The notes under the pieces: model-generated
What the model was told of the DNA's origin: nothing
What the model saw: only the letters and a program-made list of their open reading frames with translations
Databases searched by the model: none
Made by a program: the position numbers and the translations under genes
Shown: piece by piece, positions 1-8,174 of the stretch
How positions within the stretch are numbered: position 1 is the first letter of the stretch
Layout of the letters: every line of letters begins with the position of its first letter
DNA from: Streptomyces xanthophaeus
GTDB lineage: Bacteria > Actinomycetota > Actinomycetes > Streptomycetales > Streptomycetaceae
Assembly (NCBI RefSeq): GCF_000725805.1
Contig: NZ_JOFT01000018.1
Span: forward strand, 105,186-169,185
Length of the DNA: 64,000 nucleotides
Direction: 5' to 3'

Positions 1-1
1 C

Positions 2-385
2 ACCCAGAACCTTTCCCCCAGGACCCTCGCGGACGAGGCGGCCACCGAGGAATGGCTGGACATGTTCGAAGTGGCCGCGCTCTTCGCGCTGTCGGCGGAC
101 CCGGACAGGGATCCCCGGCACCGGGTCCACCCGCTCACCCGGGACCGGCTGCCGGCTTACCCGGCGATCGCCACCCCGGTGCTGGTGATCGGTTTCGCCG
201 ACGACCTCCTCGCCCCGGCCCGGCTCGGCCGGGAGGTCGCCGACGCCGTCCCCGGCGCCCGCTACCTGGAGCTGTCCGACTGCGGACACCTCGGCTTCCT
301 GGAACGGCCCGCCGCCTTCAACGAGGCCGTCCTCGGCTTCTTCACCACCAGCCCCCCGCTGCCCGGAGGTCCCCGTGCCCTGTGA
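2..385 (+). CDS. alpha/beta hydrolase, C-terminal part (5' truncated by window)
   Basis: This frame is open from the left edge, so only the last ~127 residues are visible. They fit the end of an alpha/beta-hydrolase fold: a strand VLVIGFADDLLAP carrying the likely catalytic acid, then CGHLGFLERP carrying the likely catalytic His, then a closing helix. The nucleophile elbow lies outside the window, so the substrate cannot be inferred. The stop (383-385) overlaps the GTG of the next gene, which suggests translational coupling. The fold call is fairly secure; the function is unknown. Confidence 0.7.
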   Translation, partial: TQNLSPRTLADEAATEEWLDMFEVAALFALSADPDRDPRHRVHPLTRDRLPAYPAIATPVLVIGFADDLLAPARLGREVADAVPGARYLELSDCGHLGFLERPAAFNEAVLGFFTTSPPLPGGPRAL

Positions 386-1103
386 TGTCGCGATCGTCCA
401 CGTCGACGAAGAACCCCCCACGGCCTGGTCCGCCGCCGTCTACCTGTGCGGACCCACCCCCACGGACCCGCGGGAGCCTTCCTGGCGGCCGGACGCCGTC
501 GCCGCGCTCCGTGCGGGCTGGGCGGGCGAGGGCACCCTCGCGGTGTTCGTCCCCGAGCCGTCGGAGGGCGGCGGCTATCCCGCGTACGCGGACCAGATCC
601 GCTGGGAGGAGGAGGCGATGAGGCTCTCGGACGTGGTCGCCTTCTACATCCCCCGGGACATGGCCCGGCTCCCGGGGCTGGTCTCCAACATCAAGTGGGG
701 TGCCTGGTGCGATTCGGGCCGTGCGGTGCTCGGCGCACCGCCGGAGGCCGTCCGCATGGAGTACCTGCTGCACTTCGCCGGCACGCTGGGCGTGCCCGTG
801 GCGCGGAGCGTGGAGGAAACCGTGCGGGCGGCCCTCGACCGGATCGGGCCGGGCGTGCACCGCACCGCGGGGGAGCGGGCCGTACCGCTCCGGGTCTGGC
901 ACACGGGCCCGTTCCAGCAGTGGTACGCGCAGCGCCGGGCCGCCGGGGACCGGCTGCTCGACGCGCACGTCGAGTGGTACGCCCCGCCGGCGGAGTGGCT
1001 GCTGACCGTCACGGTCGAGTCGGCCGGGTCAGCCGGTTCAGCCGGGTCCGGTCCGGTCCGGACCCGGCTGCTGTCGGCTCAGGGGCAGGGCATGCTCATG
1101 TAG
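375..1103 (+). CDS. nucleoside 2-deoxyribosyltransferase-like protein
   Basis: This 242-residue protein starts at GTG 375, behind an SD-like GGAGG at 365-369 and inside the end of the previous gene. The N-terminal half resembles the nucleoside 2-deoxyribosyltransferase-like fold: VYLCGPTP, then WRPDAVAAL, VFVPEP, and an IRWEEEAM/SDVVAFYIPRD segment with the conserved acidic helix, followed by SNIKWGAWCDSGR. Family members cleave N-glycosidic bonds of nucleosides or related ligands. The last ~70 residues (PLRVWHTGPFQQWY) resemble the linker that precedes a NUDIX domain in longer relatives, but no NUDIX box follows. The 3' end overlaps the convergent acetyltransferase gene by 25 bp. The substrate is unknown. 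Confidence 0.65.
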   Translation: MPCDVAIVHVDEEPPTAWSAAVYLCGPTPTDPREPSWRPDAVAALRAGWAGEGTLAVFVPEPSEGGGYPAYADQIRWEEEAMRLSDVVAFYIPRDMARLPGLVSNIKWGAWCDSGRAVLGAPPEAVRMEYLLHFAGTLGVPVARSVEETVRAALDRIGPGVHRTAGERAVPLRVWHTGPFQQWYAQRRAAGDRLLDAHVEWYAPPAEWLLTVTVESAGSAGSAGSGPVRTRLLSAQGQGMLM

Positions 1104-1639
1104 AGGGCCTGCTCCCCGGCCGATTCCGTGCCCTCGTACAGCGAGGTGTCGAGCCCGCAGAAGGCGAAGCCCATCCGAAGGTAGGCATGGATGGCCGGGG
1201 CGTTGACGTTGGTGACCTCCAGCCAGACGTGCCCGGCGCCGCGCTCGCGCGCGAAGTCGAAGCCGTGGCCCATCAGGGTGCGGCCGACGCCCCGGCCCCG
1301 GTGGGCCGGGGCGACCTCGATGTCCTCGACGGTCAGCCGCCGGTTCCACGGGTCGTAGGAGAGGGTCACGAACCCGGCCAGTGCGTCCCCGTCGACCGCG
1401 ACGTAGGTCCGGGAGTCCTCGTCGCTGCCGTCGGCCTCCTCCTCGTCGGGTCCGTCGTCGGGGAACACCTTGTGCAGGGGCGGGTCCACGGGGACCTCGC
1501 GGAAGGAGAAACCCTCCTCGGTCACGGTCACCCGGAAGACGGATGCGGTGGTGAAGGAGCCGTCGAGGGTCTCGATGGCCTTGGTGTCCTCGGGGCGGGC
1601 CACGCGGTACACGAGGGCCCGGGCATCAGCTGCGGTCAT
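1079..1639 (-). CDS. sat: GNAT acetyltransferase, streptothricin acetyltransferase-like
   Basis: This 186-residue GNAT protein has the acetyl-CoA loop HRGRGVGR after IEVAP, and a C-terminal stretch (WLEVTNVNAPAIHAY, FCGLDTSLY, ALYMSMPCP) that I recognise from streptothricin N-acetyltransferases of Streptomyces lavendulae type. Those enzymes acetylate the beta-lysine amine of streptothricin and inactivate it. The acidic insert DDGPDEEEADGSDEDSRT also matches the subfamily. The gene is monocistronic, divergent from the membrane-protein gene and convergent with the deoxyribosyltransferase-like gene. No streptothricin biosynthesis genes are nearby, so a resident resistance or housekeeping acetylation role is plausible. 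The subfamily assignment is from memory. Confidence 0.75.
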   Translation of the reverse strand: MTAADARALVYRVARPEDTKAIETLDGSFTTASVFRVTVTEEGFSFREVPVDPPLHKVFPDDGPDEEEADGSDEDSRTYVAVDGDALAGFVTLSYDPWNRRLTVEDIEVAPAHRGRGVGRTLMGHGFDFARERGAGHVWLEVTNVNAPAIHAYLRMGFAFCGLDTSLYEGTESAGEQALYMSMPCP

Positions 1640-1828
1640 GGAGTGACAGTACGACCGGTCTGACCGTCATTGGGCGAGTTTCAGCCGACTCGGGTCAGGG
1701 GGTGCGCAGGGCGTCCGGAGCCTGACGGGCGTTCAGATCCGGCCGCCCGGACGTGCGTTGGCCCGCCGGGCGCGGTTCGGTAGGGTCCTGGCGTTGATGA
1801 TCATCAATTGCCATGGGGGAACGGCGTC

Positions 1829-2614
1829 TTGAGCCCGTACAGACACATCCATCCGCCCGCGCCCGCGCATCCGCCCGCTCCCGTTCGGCGGCCCGGCTGG
1901 GTGCGCGTGGTGCGGTCGCCCTTCGAGCTCGCCGCCCGGATACACCGGCCCGCCCGCCCCGACCGGATCGTCGACGAGGCCATCCGGCGCGCGCAGATCG
2001 CCCGCACCTGCATCGGGCTGCTCGCGGGTTTCTGGCTGGTGCTGGCGTACCCGCTGCGCGAGGGCGCGGGCGGCATCCTGGAGGACAAGTTCGCCGAGGT
2101 GCTGATCAGCGCCGGGCTGCTGCTCGTGCTGGGACCGCTCGCGCTCGCCGTCTTCGTGCTGTCCGCCCGGCCCCCCGGTCCCGCCTTCTACCGGGCCCGG
2201 CTGCGCGGTCCGGCCACCGCCGTCGGCGCCCTGCTCGCCACCGTGCTGGTGATGTCGCTCGGGATGCCCGTCCTGACCACCGCGGCCTACGGCCTGGGCT
2301 CGCTCGTCGGGCTGTTCCTCATTCCCTTCGCGCTCGCCTCGGCGGTGCTCTGCGTCCACCACGTCTTCCGGACCGCCGACGTCCACGAGGTGCTGCCGCC
2401 GCTGCTCTCACCCGTGCTGGTCTGGTCGCTCTTCCTCGTCCAGCTCTTCGACGAAGCACCCGTCAGCGCACCGCTCGGGGTACGCGTGCTGTTCCTGCTG
2501 GGCCCGCCGCTCTCGGTGACCGCCCTCTCGCTGTGGGAGCTGCACCGCCTGCAGGTCCGCTACGGCATCACGATCCGCCGGGCCCTGGGCCGTGAGCGGA
2601 CCGGACGAGCGTGA
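1829..2614 (+). CDS. polytopic membrane protein, unknown
   Basis: The favoured start is TTG 1829, 8 nt after GGGGGA at 1815-1820; an in-frame TTG at 1808 is the alternative. The protein is ~261 residues with a Pro/His-rich cytoplasmic N-terminus and about five or six hydrophobic segments (around GLLAGFWLVLAYPL, ISAGLLLVLGPLALAVFVL, GALLATVLVMSLGMPV, LVGLFLIPFALASAVL, LLSPVLVWSLFLV and VLFLLGPPLSVTAL). I recognise no catalytic motif or named family. The last ~47 bp overlap the end of the convergent VOC gene. Confidence 0.65.
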   Translation: MSPYRHIHPPAPAHPPAPVRRPGWVRVVRSPFELAARIHRPARPDRIVDEAIRRAQIARTCIGLLAGFWLVLAYPLREGAGGILEDKFAEVLISAGLLLVLGPLALAVFVLSARPPGPAFYRARLRGPATAVGALLATVLVMSLGMPVLTTAAYGLGSLVGLFLIPFALASAVLCVHHVFRTADVHEVLPPLLSPVLVWSLFLVQLFDEAPVSAPLGVRVLFLLGPPLSVTALSLWELHRLQVRYGITIRRALGRERTGRA

Positions 2615-3374
2615 AGACCGCGCCCTCCGGGTCCGCGACCGTCACCTGACGGCCGATGGGCCCCTCGCGGGGCGGCTCGACGACGCGGCCGCCGAGGGCG
2701 ACGACCCGGGCGGCCGCCGAGTCGGGGTCCTCGGACTCGAAGTACGCCATCCAGTGCGGGCCCCGGTCGTGCGGCAGCGAGCGCCCGACACCGCGCACGG
2801 CGGCCACCGGGCGGCCCTCCAGGCGCAGGGTGAGGTAGTCGAACTCCTCGGAGGACGCGCCGTGGGTCTGCGCCTCGTGGCCGAATACGTGCTCGTAGAA
2901 CTTGCCGACCGTCGACGTGTCCTGGGTGATCAGCTCGTTCCAGACCGGGGTGCCGGGCGCACTGTGCAGCTGGGTGCCCAGACGGGTCTCCGCCTGCCAG
3001 ATCCCGAAGATCGCGCCCAGCGGGTCGGAGCAGATCGCCACCCGCCCCGCGATGCCCGCGTCCAGCGGGCCGACCGCGACCGTGCCGCCGCAGGACCGGA
3101 TCACCTCGGCCGTGGCGTCGGCGTCATCCGTGGCCAGGTACGTGGTCCAGGCGACCGGAAGGTGCCGGTCCGGCGGCATCTCGCCGATGCCCGCCACCTC
3201 CTGGCCGTCGAGCAGGGCCCGGACGTACGGACCGAGCTGTTCGGGCCCCGGCACGTACTCCCAGCCGAAGAGATCGGCGTAGAAGTCCTCGGTGGTCCCG
3301 AGGCCGTGCACCATGAGGCTCGCCCAGCACGGTGTGCCGGGCGTGCGCCGCGTTGCTCCCGTTGCCTCGGTCAT
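2568..3374 (-). CDS. VOC (glyoxalase-fold) protein with two tandem domains
   Basis: The start is ATG 3374, behind a GGAGGA Shine-Dalgarno; an open extension to 3617 has no coding character. The 268-residue protein has two vicinal-oxygen-chelate repeats, each with the expected CWASLMVHG or PVWNELITQD entry strand, an FYADLFGWE or FYEHVFGHE helix, and a closing DPLGAIFGIWQ or DPEGAVFTLV strand. Such proteins bind a metal and act as dioxygenases, isomerases or resistance proteins. Streptomyces paralogues of this layout are usually annotated only as VOC proteins, and I cannot infer a substrate. The gene converges on the membrane-protein gene and overlaps it. Confidence 0.8.
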   Translation of the reverse strand: MTEATGATRRTPGTPCWASLMVHGLGTTEDFYADLFGWEYVPGPEQLGPYVRALLDGQEVAGIGEMPPDRHLPVAWTTYLATDDADATAEVIRSCGGTVAVGPLDAGIAGRVAICSDPLGAIFGIWQAETRLGTQLHSAPGTPVWNELITQDTSTVGKFYEHVFGHEAQTHGASSEEFDYLTLRLEGRPVAAVRGVGRSLPHDRGPHWMAYFESEDPDSAAARVVALGGRVVEPPREGPIGRQVTVADPEGAVFTLVRSAHGPGPGGS

Positions 3375-3558
3375 GTCGACTGTCTCCTCCGTCGGTGCCG
3401 CTCCCCGCGTGTCGCTGCTGATGCTTCCACCCCGCGGGGTCCGGCGCGCCCCGACCGGGCCGCATCGACCGGGCGTCACGGAGAGATGACCGGATCGGTG
3501 CGCCCCGCCGGTGACGGCCTTGTCACGGGGGTTTCGGGCGGGGAGGAAGATGGCCCCC

Positions 3559-4404
3559 ATGACTGCGAAATCTGCGATCCTCTCCGCCGCCGAACTGGCG
3601 AGCGAGCTGTCGGGCACGAGGCCGCCGGTCCTGCTGGACGTCCGCTGGCAGCTGGGCGGCCCCGACCAGCGGCCCGCGTACGAGGCGGGTCACCTGCCCG
3701 GTGCGGTGTACGTCGACCTCGACCGGGAACTGGCAGGTCCGCCCGGGTCGGGCGGCAGGCACCCGCTGCCCGACCCGGAGGCGTTCGGGGCCGTGATGCG
3801 CCGGGCCGGCGTCGCGTCGGACGTGCCGGTGGTCGTGTACGACGGCGGCCAGGGCTGGGCGGCCGCGCGGGCCTGGTGGCTGTTGCGCTGGACGGGTCAC
3901 CCGGACGTGCGGGTCCTGGACGGGGGCCTGGCCGCGTGGACGGCGGCCGGAGGCGGGGTGACGGCCGATCGGGTGACGCCCGTCGAGGGCGATTTCAAGC
4001 CAACTCCGGGAGCGCTCGGGCTGCTGGACGCGGACGGGGCCGCCTCGCTCGCTCGCACGGGGGTGCTGCTGGACGCACGCGCGGGCGAACGCTACCGCGG
4101 TGAGGTCGAGCCGATCGATCCGGTGGGAGGCCACATCCCGGGCGCGCTGTCGGCGCCGACCACGGAGAACGTGGGCCCTGACGGCCGCTTCCTGCCCGCC
4201 GAGGCCCTGCGGGCGCGCTTCGCCGGACTCGGCGCCTCGCAGGAGGTCCCGGTCGGGGTGTACTGCGGGTCGGGGGTGTCCGGCGCGCACGAGGTTCTCG
4301 CGCTGGAGGTGGCGGGCATCGGTGCGGACCTCTATGCGGGCAGCTGGTCGCAGTGGTCCTCGGACCCGGCCCGCCCGGTGGCCACGGGCCCGGACCCGCA
4401 GTAG
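3559..4404 (+). CDS. rhodanese-family sulfurtransferase (thiosulfate / 3-mercaptopyruvate)
   Basis: This 281-residue protein has two rhodanese domains. The N-terminal inactive one contains VLLDVRWQLGG, YEAGHLPGAVYVDLD and a YDGGQGWAAARAW loop. The C-terminal one carries the active-site loop CGSGVSG with the persulfide-forming Cys near residue 237. The CGSGV(T/S) loop is typical of mercaptopyruvate/thiosulfate sulfurtransferases, which move sulfane sulfur to cyanide or thiols. The start chosen is ATG 3559, because GGAGGA at 3542-3547 lies 11 nt upstream; the ATG at 3550 is too close. Function class is secure; the preferred donor is not. Confidence 0.88.
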   Translation: MTAKSAILSAAELASELSGTRPPVLLDVRWQLGGPDQRPAYEAGHLPGAVYVDLDRELAGPPGSGGRHPLPDPEAFGAVMRRAGVASDVPVVVYDGGQGWAAARAWWLLRWTGHPDVRVLDGGLAAWTAAGGGVTADRVTPVEGDFKPTPGALGLLDADGAASLARTGVLLDARAGERYRGEVEPIDPVGGHIPGALSAPTTENVGPDGRFLPAEALRARFAGLGASQEVPVGVYCGSGVSGAHEVLALEVAGIGADLYAGSWSQWSSDPARPVATGPDPQ

Positions 4405-4447
4405 TCCGGCGGCGTCGCCGCCGGGACCCGCGGGCCGGGCGGCGGCG

Positions 4448-5473
4448 CTACTCCTGCTTCTTGCGGCGGGTGCCGAAGACGATCTCGTCCCAGCTCGGCA
4501 CCGCCGCGCGGCGTCCGGGCCGGACCCCGTCTGCCTCGGCCTGCCGGTCGGTGGTCCCCGTCAGCCGGTCGCGGTGGCCCGCCACCGTGCGCGGCATCAG
4601 GACATCGGCGTACGCGGAACCCGCGCCCGCCGAGGCGGCCGGGGCGGGAGGCTCCTCCGCCTCGGGTTCCTCCACCGCAGGTTCGCTGCGGTCGGGGACG
4701 ACCATGTCCCCGCGGAAGCTCGGGACCGCCTCCAGGAGGCTGGTCAGGGTGTCCCGCTCCTCCTCCGGATCGGGTGCGGGCGCCTGGTGGCCGGGGCTGC
4801 GTTCCAGCTGGCGGTCGAGGGCGCGGTCCAGCGGCCGGTCGCGCGGCAGCCGCGCGATCCTCGGCACGAAGGGGAAGCTCGGCTCCGGCGTCGCGGGCAG
4901 GTCGTCCGATTCGCCGATCAGGGAGCGGGCCTCGTCGTCCACGGCCACGACCAGCCGGCGCGGCGGGTCGTACGTCCAGCTCGCCGAGTGGGGTTCGCCC
5001 GCGACCAGGTAGACGAGCAGGACCTCCCAGGTCCCGTCGTCGCGGCGCCAGGAGTCCCACTGGACGGATTCCTTCTCGGCCCCGCGCAGGGTCAGACGTT
5101 CCTGCACGGCCTCGCCGAGCTGGGGTCCGGTGTTCTCGCCGGGGCGGCGCACGGGGGTCTTGCGGGCCCGCTCGGCCATGAAGGCGCGCTCGGCGAGCAC
5201 GGGGCCCTCGAAGCGGCGGACGCGGTCGACGGGGATGCCGGCGAGCTGGGCGACCTCCTCGGCGGAGGCACCGGCTCGTATGCGCGCCTGGATGTCACGG
5301 GGGCGGAGGTGGCTCTCCACCTCGATCTCGATCTGGTTCAGGCGGGCGCGGTCGTTGCGCACGGCGGCGCGCAGGCGCTCGTCGATCGGAAGGGTGTACT
5401 CCGTGCTGTCCCCAGCCTTGAGCACCAGTCGTGTGCCGTCATTTGAGACGGCCACGACACGCAGTTCGGGCAT
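4448..5473 (-). CDS. sepH: septation protein SepH (DUF3071)
   Basis: This 341-residue protein starts with MPELRVVAVSNDGT, the signature of SepH. In Streptomyces SepH binds FtsZ and promotes assembly of sporulation Z-rings. The N-terminal DUF3071 domain (~1-170) contains an HTH-like segment (GASAEEVAQLAGIPVDRVRRFEG, given here as two joined parts around residues 70-92). A disordered acidic/Pro-rich linker follows, and the conserved C-terminal tail (SWDEIVFGTRRKKQ) is intact. The start ATG 5473 has a GGGAGGT Shine-Dalgarno; an upstream open extension to 5560 lacks conservation. A long upstream region separates it from the divergent membrane-protein gene. Confidence 0.92.
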   Translation of the reverse strand: MPELRVVAVSNDGTRLVLKAGDSTEYTLPIDERLRAAVRNDRARLNQIEIEVESHLRPRDIQARIRAGASAEEVAQLAGIPVDRVRRFEGPVLAERAFMAERARKTPVRRPGENTGPQLGEAVQERLTLRGAEKESVQWDSWRRDDGTWEVLLVYLVAGEPHSASWTYDPPRRLVVAVDDEARSLIGESDDLPATPEPSFPFVPRIARLPRDRPLDRALDRQLERSPGHQAPAPDPEEERDTLTSLLEAVPSFRGDMVVPDRSEPAVEEPEAEEPPAPAASAGAGSAYADVLMPRTVAGHRDRLTGTTDRQAEADGVRPGRRAAVPSWDEIVFGTRRKKQE

Positions 5474-5995
5474 GGGGACCTCCCGGGTGGTGCCTGCCGA
5501 CGTCACGTGCGTCGCTGCTTCCGCTAGTCGAGTGTGGCCTGCCCGGGTGCAGCCTGCCACAACCTTGCCGAGTTAAACCGGCGTGTCGGGCGTGTGCCCT
5601 TGATCGCCGTTATGGCACGGTTACCTGTTGGGCACGCACAGTGACCGAGTGGTTACTGTGCGCAGCAGGAGCCCGTGCAATACCGCGGCATCACCGGTCT
5701 TTGAGTGCCGTTTTCCATCCGTCGGCCCCCTCTCCCGAGTCCGGACATCCGAAAGGAAGGACGGCCCCAGGGCTCGCCACAGTACTCCATTCGGGCCACC
5801 TGGGTGGACCGCCGCGCCGCCGAACTTCTCTCGGACGGCGGGAGTTGGGCTGCCCTCCGTCGGGTCCCACCTGCGCTCGAACGTGTTTTCAGGTGTCGTG
5901 CTTCACAGAATCCCCAGAAATGGAACTATCCGTTTCGCTCAGGTGTCAGTAACTGCTGTAAGCGTCCGGTGCGCGAGAGGCAGGACACGCAGGGG
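5474..5995. other. long divergent intergenic region between sepH and a membrane-protein gene
   Basis: This ~520-bp stretch between two divergent starts holds no gene with convincing codon bias; the open frames crossing it lack SD sites. It contains an operator-like imperfect palindrome at 5636-5661 (separate entry). It should carry promoters for both flanking genes, but I could not assign -10/-35 boxes with confidence. Confidence 0.6.
5636..5661. promoter_or_regulatory. 26-bp imperfect palindrome, operator-like
   Basis: The arms GCACAGTGACC and GGTTACTGTGC surround a 4-nt centre (GAGT) and match at 10 of 11 positions. It lies ~160 bp upstream of sepH and ~335 bp upstream of the divergent membrane-protein gene. 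There is no T-run, so a dimeric transcription-factor site is more likely than a terminator. I cannot name the regulator. Confidence 0.45.
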
Positions 5996-6808
5996 ATGGG
6001 GATGGGTCACAAGACGACGCAGGACGGCGAACGGGCCGAACCGGAGGCGAAGAAGCTCGACCTGAGCGCGGCTCAGGTCGCGGGCAGTTCCCTCGCCACC
6101 GTCGCGGCCGCCCTGCTCGCCTCGCAGCTGGGCGTCTACGGAACCATCCTGGGCGCCGGCGTGGTCAGCGTGGTCGCCACGGCCGGGGGGCCCGTCATCC
6201 AGCACTTCTTCCGGCGCACCGGCGACCAGTTGCGGGGCGCGGCCCGGCCGAGGGCCCGTCAGGTGCCCGCCGCGGAGCCCGGCCCGCCGGCGGAGGAGTT
6301 CGGCGCGGCCACCGTCCACGGCACCCGGGTGCGGGGCTGGAAGCGGACCGCGGCCGCCGCCGGTGCGGCCTTCGTCATCTCCCTGGGCGCGCTCGGCACC
6401 TACGAGGCCGTCGCCGGCACCTCCGTCAGCAGCGGCGGCGGCACGATCTTCTCCGGCGGCACCCGCACGGTGCACCAGGACCGGCCCGCCCCGTCCGGGG
6501 AACAGCCGGACGGGGGGACGGGTCCCGGCACGGGGGAGAAGGGCGGCAGGAGCCCCGGGTCCGGGAGCTCCCCGGAGCCCTCCGGCTCGCCGGACGGCGC
6601 CGGCCGCGGCACTCCCGCGCCCGGAGGTTCGCCCTCGGGGGAGCCGAGCCCCGGCCACACCCCCTCGCAGTCCCCGTCCCCCTCCACCTCACCGCCGGCC
6701 TCCCCCTCCGCTCCGGTGCCGGACGCCTCGACGCCCGGCTCCGGAGGCACCGGAGGCGGCGGTACGGGTGGTTCCGGCGGCGGGCAGGAGCAGCGGGAGA
6801 CCCCCTGA
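5996..6808 (+). CDS. membrane-anchored protein with Pro/Ser/Gly-rich C-terminal tail
   Basis: This ~270-residue protein starts at ATG 5996 (ATG 6002 is equally possible; no strong SD). There is a hydrophobic Ala/Gly/Val-rich segment around residues 25-65 and a clear membrane segment around 120-145 (AAFVISLGALGTYEAV). A low-complexity tail rich in Pro, Ser and Gly, probably exported, fills the last ~120 residues. The layout suggests a single-pass wall-spanning or surface protein. I recognise no enzymatic domain. The stop lies 28 bp before the end of the convergent oxidase gene. Confidence 0.65.
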   Translation: MGMGHKTTQDGERAEPEAKKLDLSAAQVAGSSLATVAAALLASQLGVYGTILGAGVVSVVATAGGPVIQHFFRRTGDQLRGAARPRARQVPAAEPGPPAEEFGAATVHGTRVRGWKRTAAAAGAAFVISLGALGTYEAVAGTSVSSGGGTIFSGGTRTVHQDRPAPSGEQPDGGTGPGTGEKGGRSPGSGSSPEPSGSPDGAGRGTPAPGGSPSGEPSPGHTPSQSPSPSTSPPASPSAPVPDASTPGSGGTGGGGTGGSGGGQEQRETP

Positions 6809-6836
6809 GCCCCCGCCCGCCGGACCGGACCCGGGC

Positions 6837-8174
6837 TCACTCGCCCAGGACGCGCCGCAGGTAGTCGTTGCCGAACAGCCGGTCCGGGTCGAGCCGGTCG
6901 CGCAGTGCGGTGAACTCGCCGAACCGGGGGTAGACCCGCGCGAAGTACTCCGCGTCCCGGGTGTGCACCTTGCCCCAGTGCGGGCGTCCGCCGTACTCGG
7001 TGAAGATCCGCTCGGCCGCCGTGAAGTACGCCTGGTAGGGCGTGCCCTTGTACATGTGCACCGCGATGTAGGCGGTCTCGCGCCCCGAGGCCGTCGAGAG
7101 GGCGATGTCGTCCGCCGGAGCCGTCCGCACCTCCACCGGGAAGCTGATGCGCAGCCCGGAACGGTCGACCAAGGCCTTCAGCTCCCGCAGCGCCCCGACC
7201 ACGTGCTCGCGGGGGAGGGCGTACTCCATCTCCACGAACCGCACCCGGCGCGGACTGGTGAACACCTTGTACGGGATGTCCGTGTAGGTGCGCGCCGACA
7301 GGGCGCGGCTCGCGATCCGGGCGATCGAGGGGATGGCGGCCGGGACGGCGCGGCCCAGGGAGTTGGCGGCCTGGAAGACCCCGTTGGACAGGAGTTCGTC
7401 CTCGATCCAGGCGCTCACCGCTCCGGGCGGGGCCGCGGGGCCCTGGCTGCGGTTGTTCCGCTTGGTGTTGCAGTTGCCGGTGTGCGGGAACCAGTAGAAC
7501 TCGAAGTGCTCGTTCTCCGCAAAGTGCTGGTCGAACTCGGCCGTCACCCGGTCGAAGCCCATCGGCTCCTCACGGGCGGTCAGGAAGAAGACCGGTTCGA
7601 CGGCGAAGGTGAGCGAGGTGACGATGCCCAGCGCGCCGATGCCGATGCGGGCCGCCGCGAAGACCTCGGGGTGCTCCTCCTCGGAGCACTTCAACAGCTG
7701 TCCGTCGGCCGTGACCAGCTCCAGGGCGCGGATCTGGGCGGCTATGGAGGCCGAGTCGCGGCCGGTGCCGTGGGTACCGGTACTGGTGGCGCCGGCCACC
7801 GTCTGCTCCATGATGTCGCCCATGTTGGTGAGCGAGAGGCCTTCCGCGGCCAGGGCCAGGTTCAGGTCCTTGAGCACCGTGCCCGCTGCCACCGTGACGG
7901 TGCCCGCGGCCCGGTCGATCTCCCTGATCCCGGCCAGCGCCTGCGGCCGTACGAGCACGCCGTCGGTCGCCGCGGCCGCGGTGAAGGAGTGGCCGGTGCC
8001 GACCGCCTTCACCCGCAGTCCCTGCTCGGCGGCCCGGCGGACCGCGTCCTGAAGCTCCCCGACCGAGCGCGGGGTGACCGTACGGGCGGGCGTGGCACGG
8101 ACGTTGCCCGCCCAGTTACGCCACGCGGTCGGGCCGTCCTTCAATGCCGTCTGCACTTTCGGCGTGTCCGCCAT
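6837..8174 (-). CDS. FAD-linked aldonolactone oxidase (D-arabinono-1,4-lactone oxidase family)
   Basis: This 445-residue VAO-type flavoprotein has an N-terminal FAD-binding domain with VGTGHSFT near residue 60 and GATSTGTHGTG near residue 130. The C-terminal ALO domain ends in HWGKVH, PRFGEF and LDPDRLFGNDYLRRVL. Members oxidise terminal lactone or polyol substrates (arabinonolactone, gulonolactone, xylitol) with O2 and release H2O2. Its first 59 bp overlap the end of the upstream MFS gene on the same strand, so the two are probably co-transcribed and coupled. The exact sugar substrate cannot be read from sequence. Confidence 0.87.
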   Translation of the reverse strand: MADTPKVQTALKDGPTAWRNWAGNVRATPARTVTPRSVGELQDAVRRAAEQGLRVKAVGTGHSFTAAAATDGVLVRPQALAGIREIDRAAGTVTVAAGTVLKDLNLALAAEGLSLTNMGDIMEQTVAGATSTGTHGTGRDSASIAAQIRALELVTADGQLLKCSEEEHPEVFAAARIGIGALGIVTSLTFAVEPVFFLTAREEPMGFDRVTAEFDQHFAENEHFEFYWFPHTGNCNTKRNNRSQGPAAPPGAVSAWIEDELLSNGVFQAANSLGRAVPAAIPSIARIASRALSARTYTDIPYKVFTSPRRVRFVEMEYALPREHVVGALRELKALVDRSGLRISFPVEVRTAPADDIALSTASGRETAYIAVHMYKGTPYQAYFTAAERIFTEYGGRPHWGKVHTRDAEYFARVYPRFGEFTALRDRLDPDRLFGNDYLRRVLGE

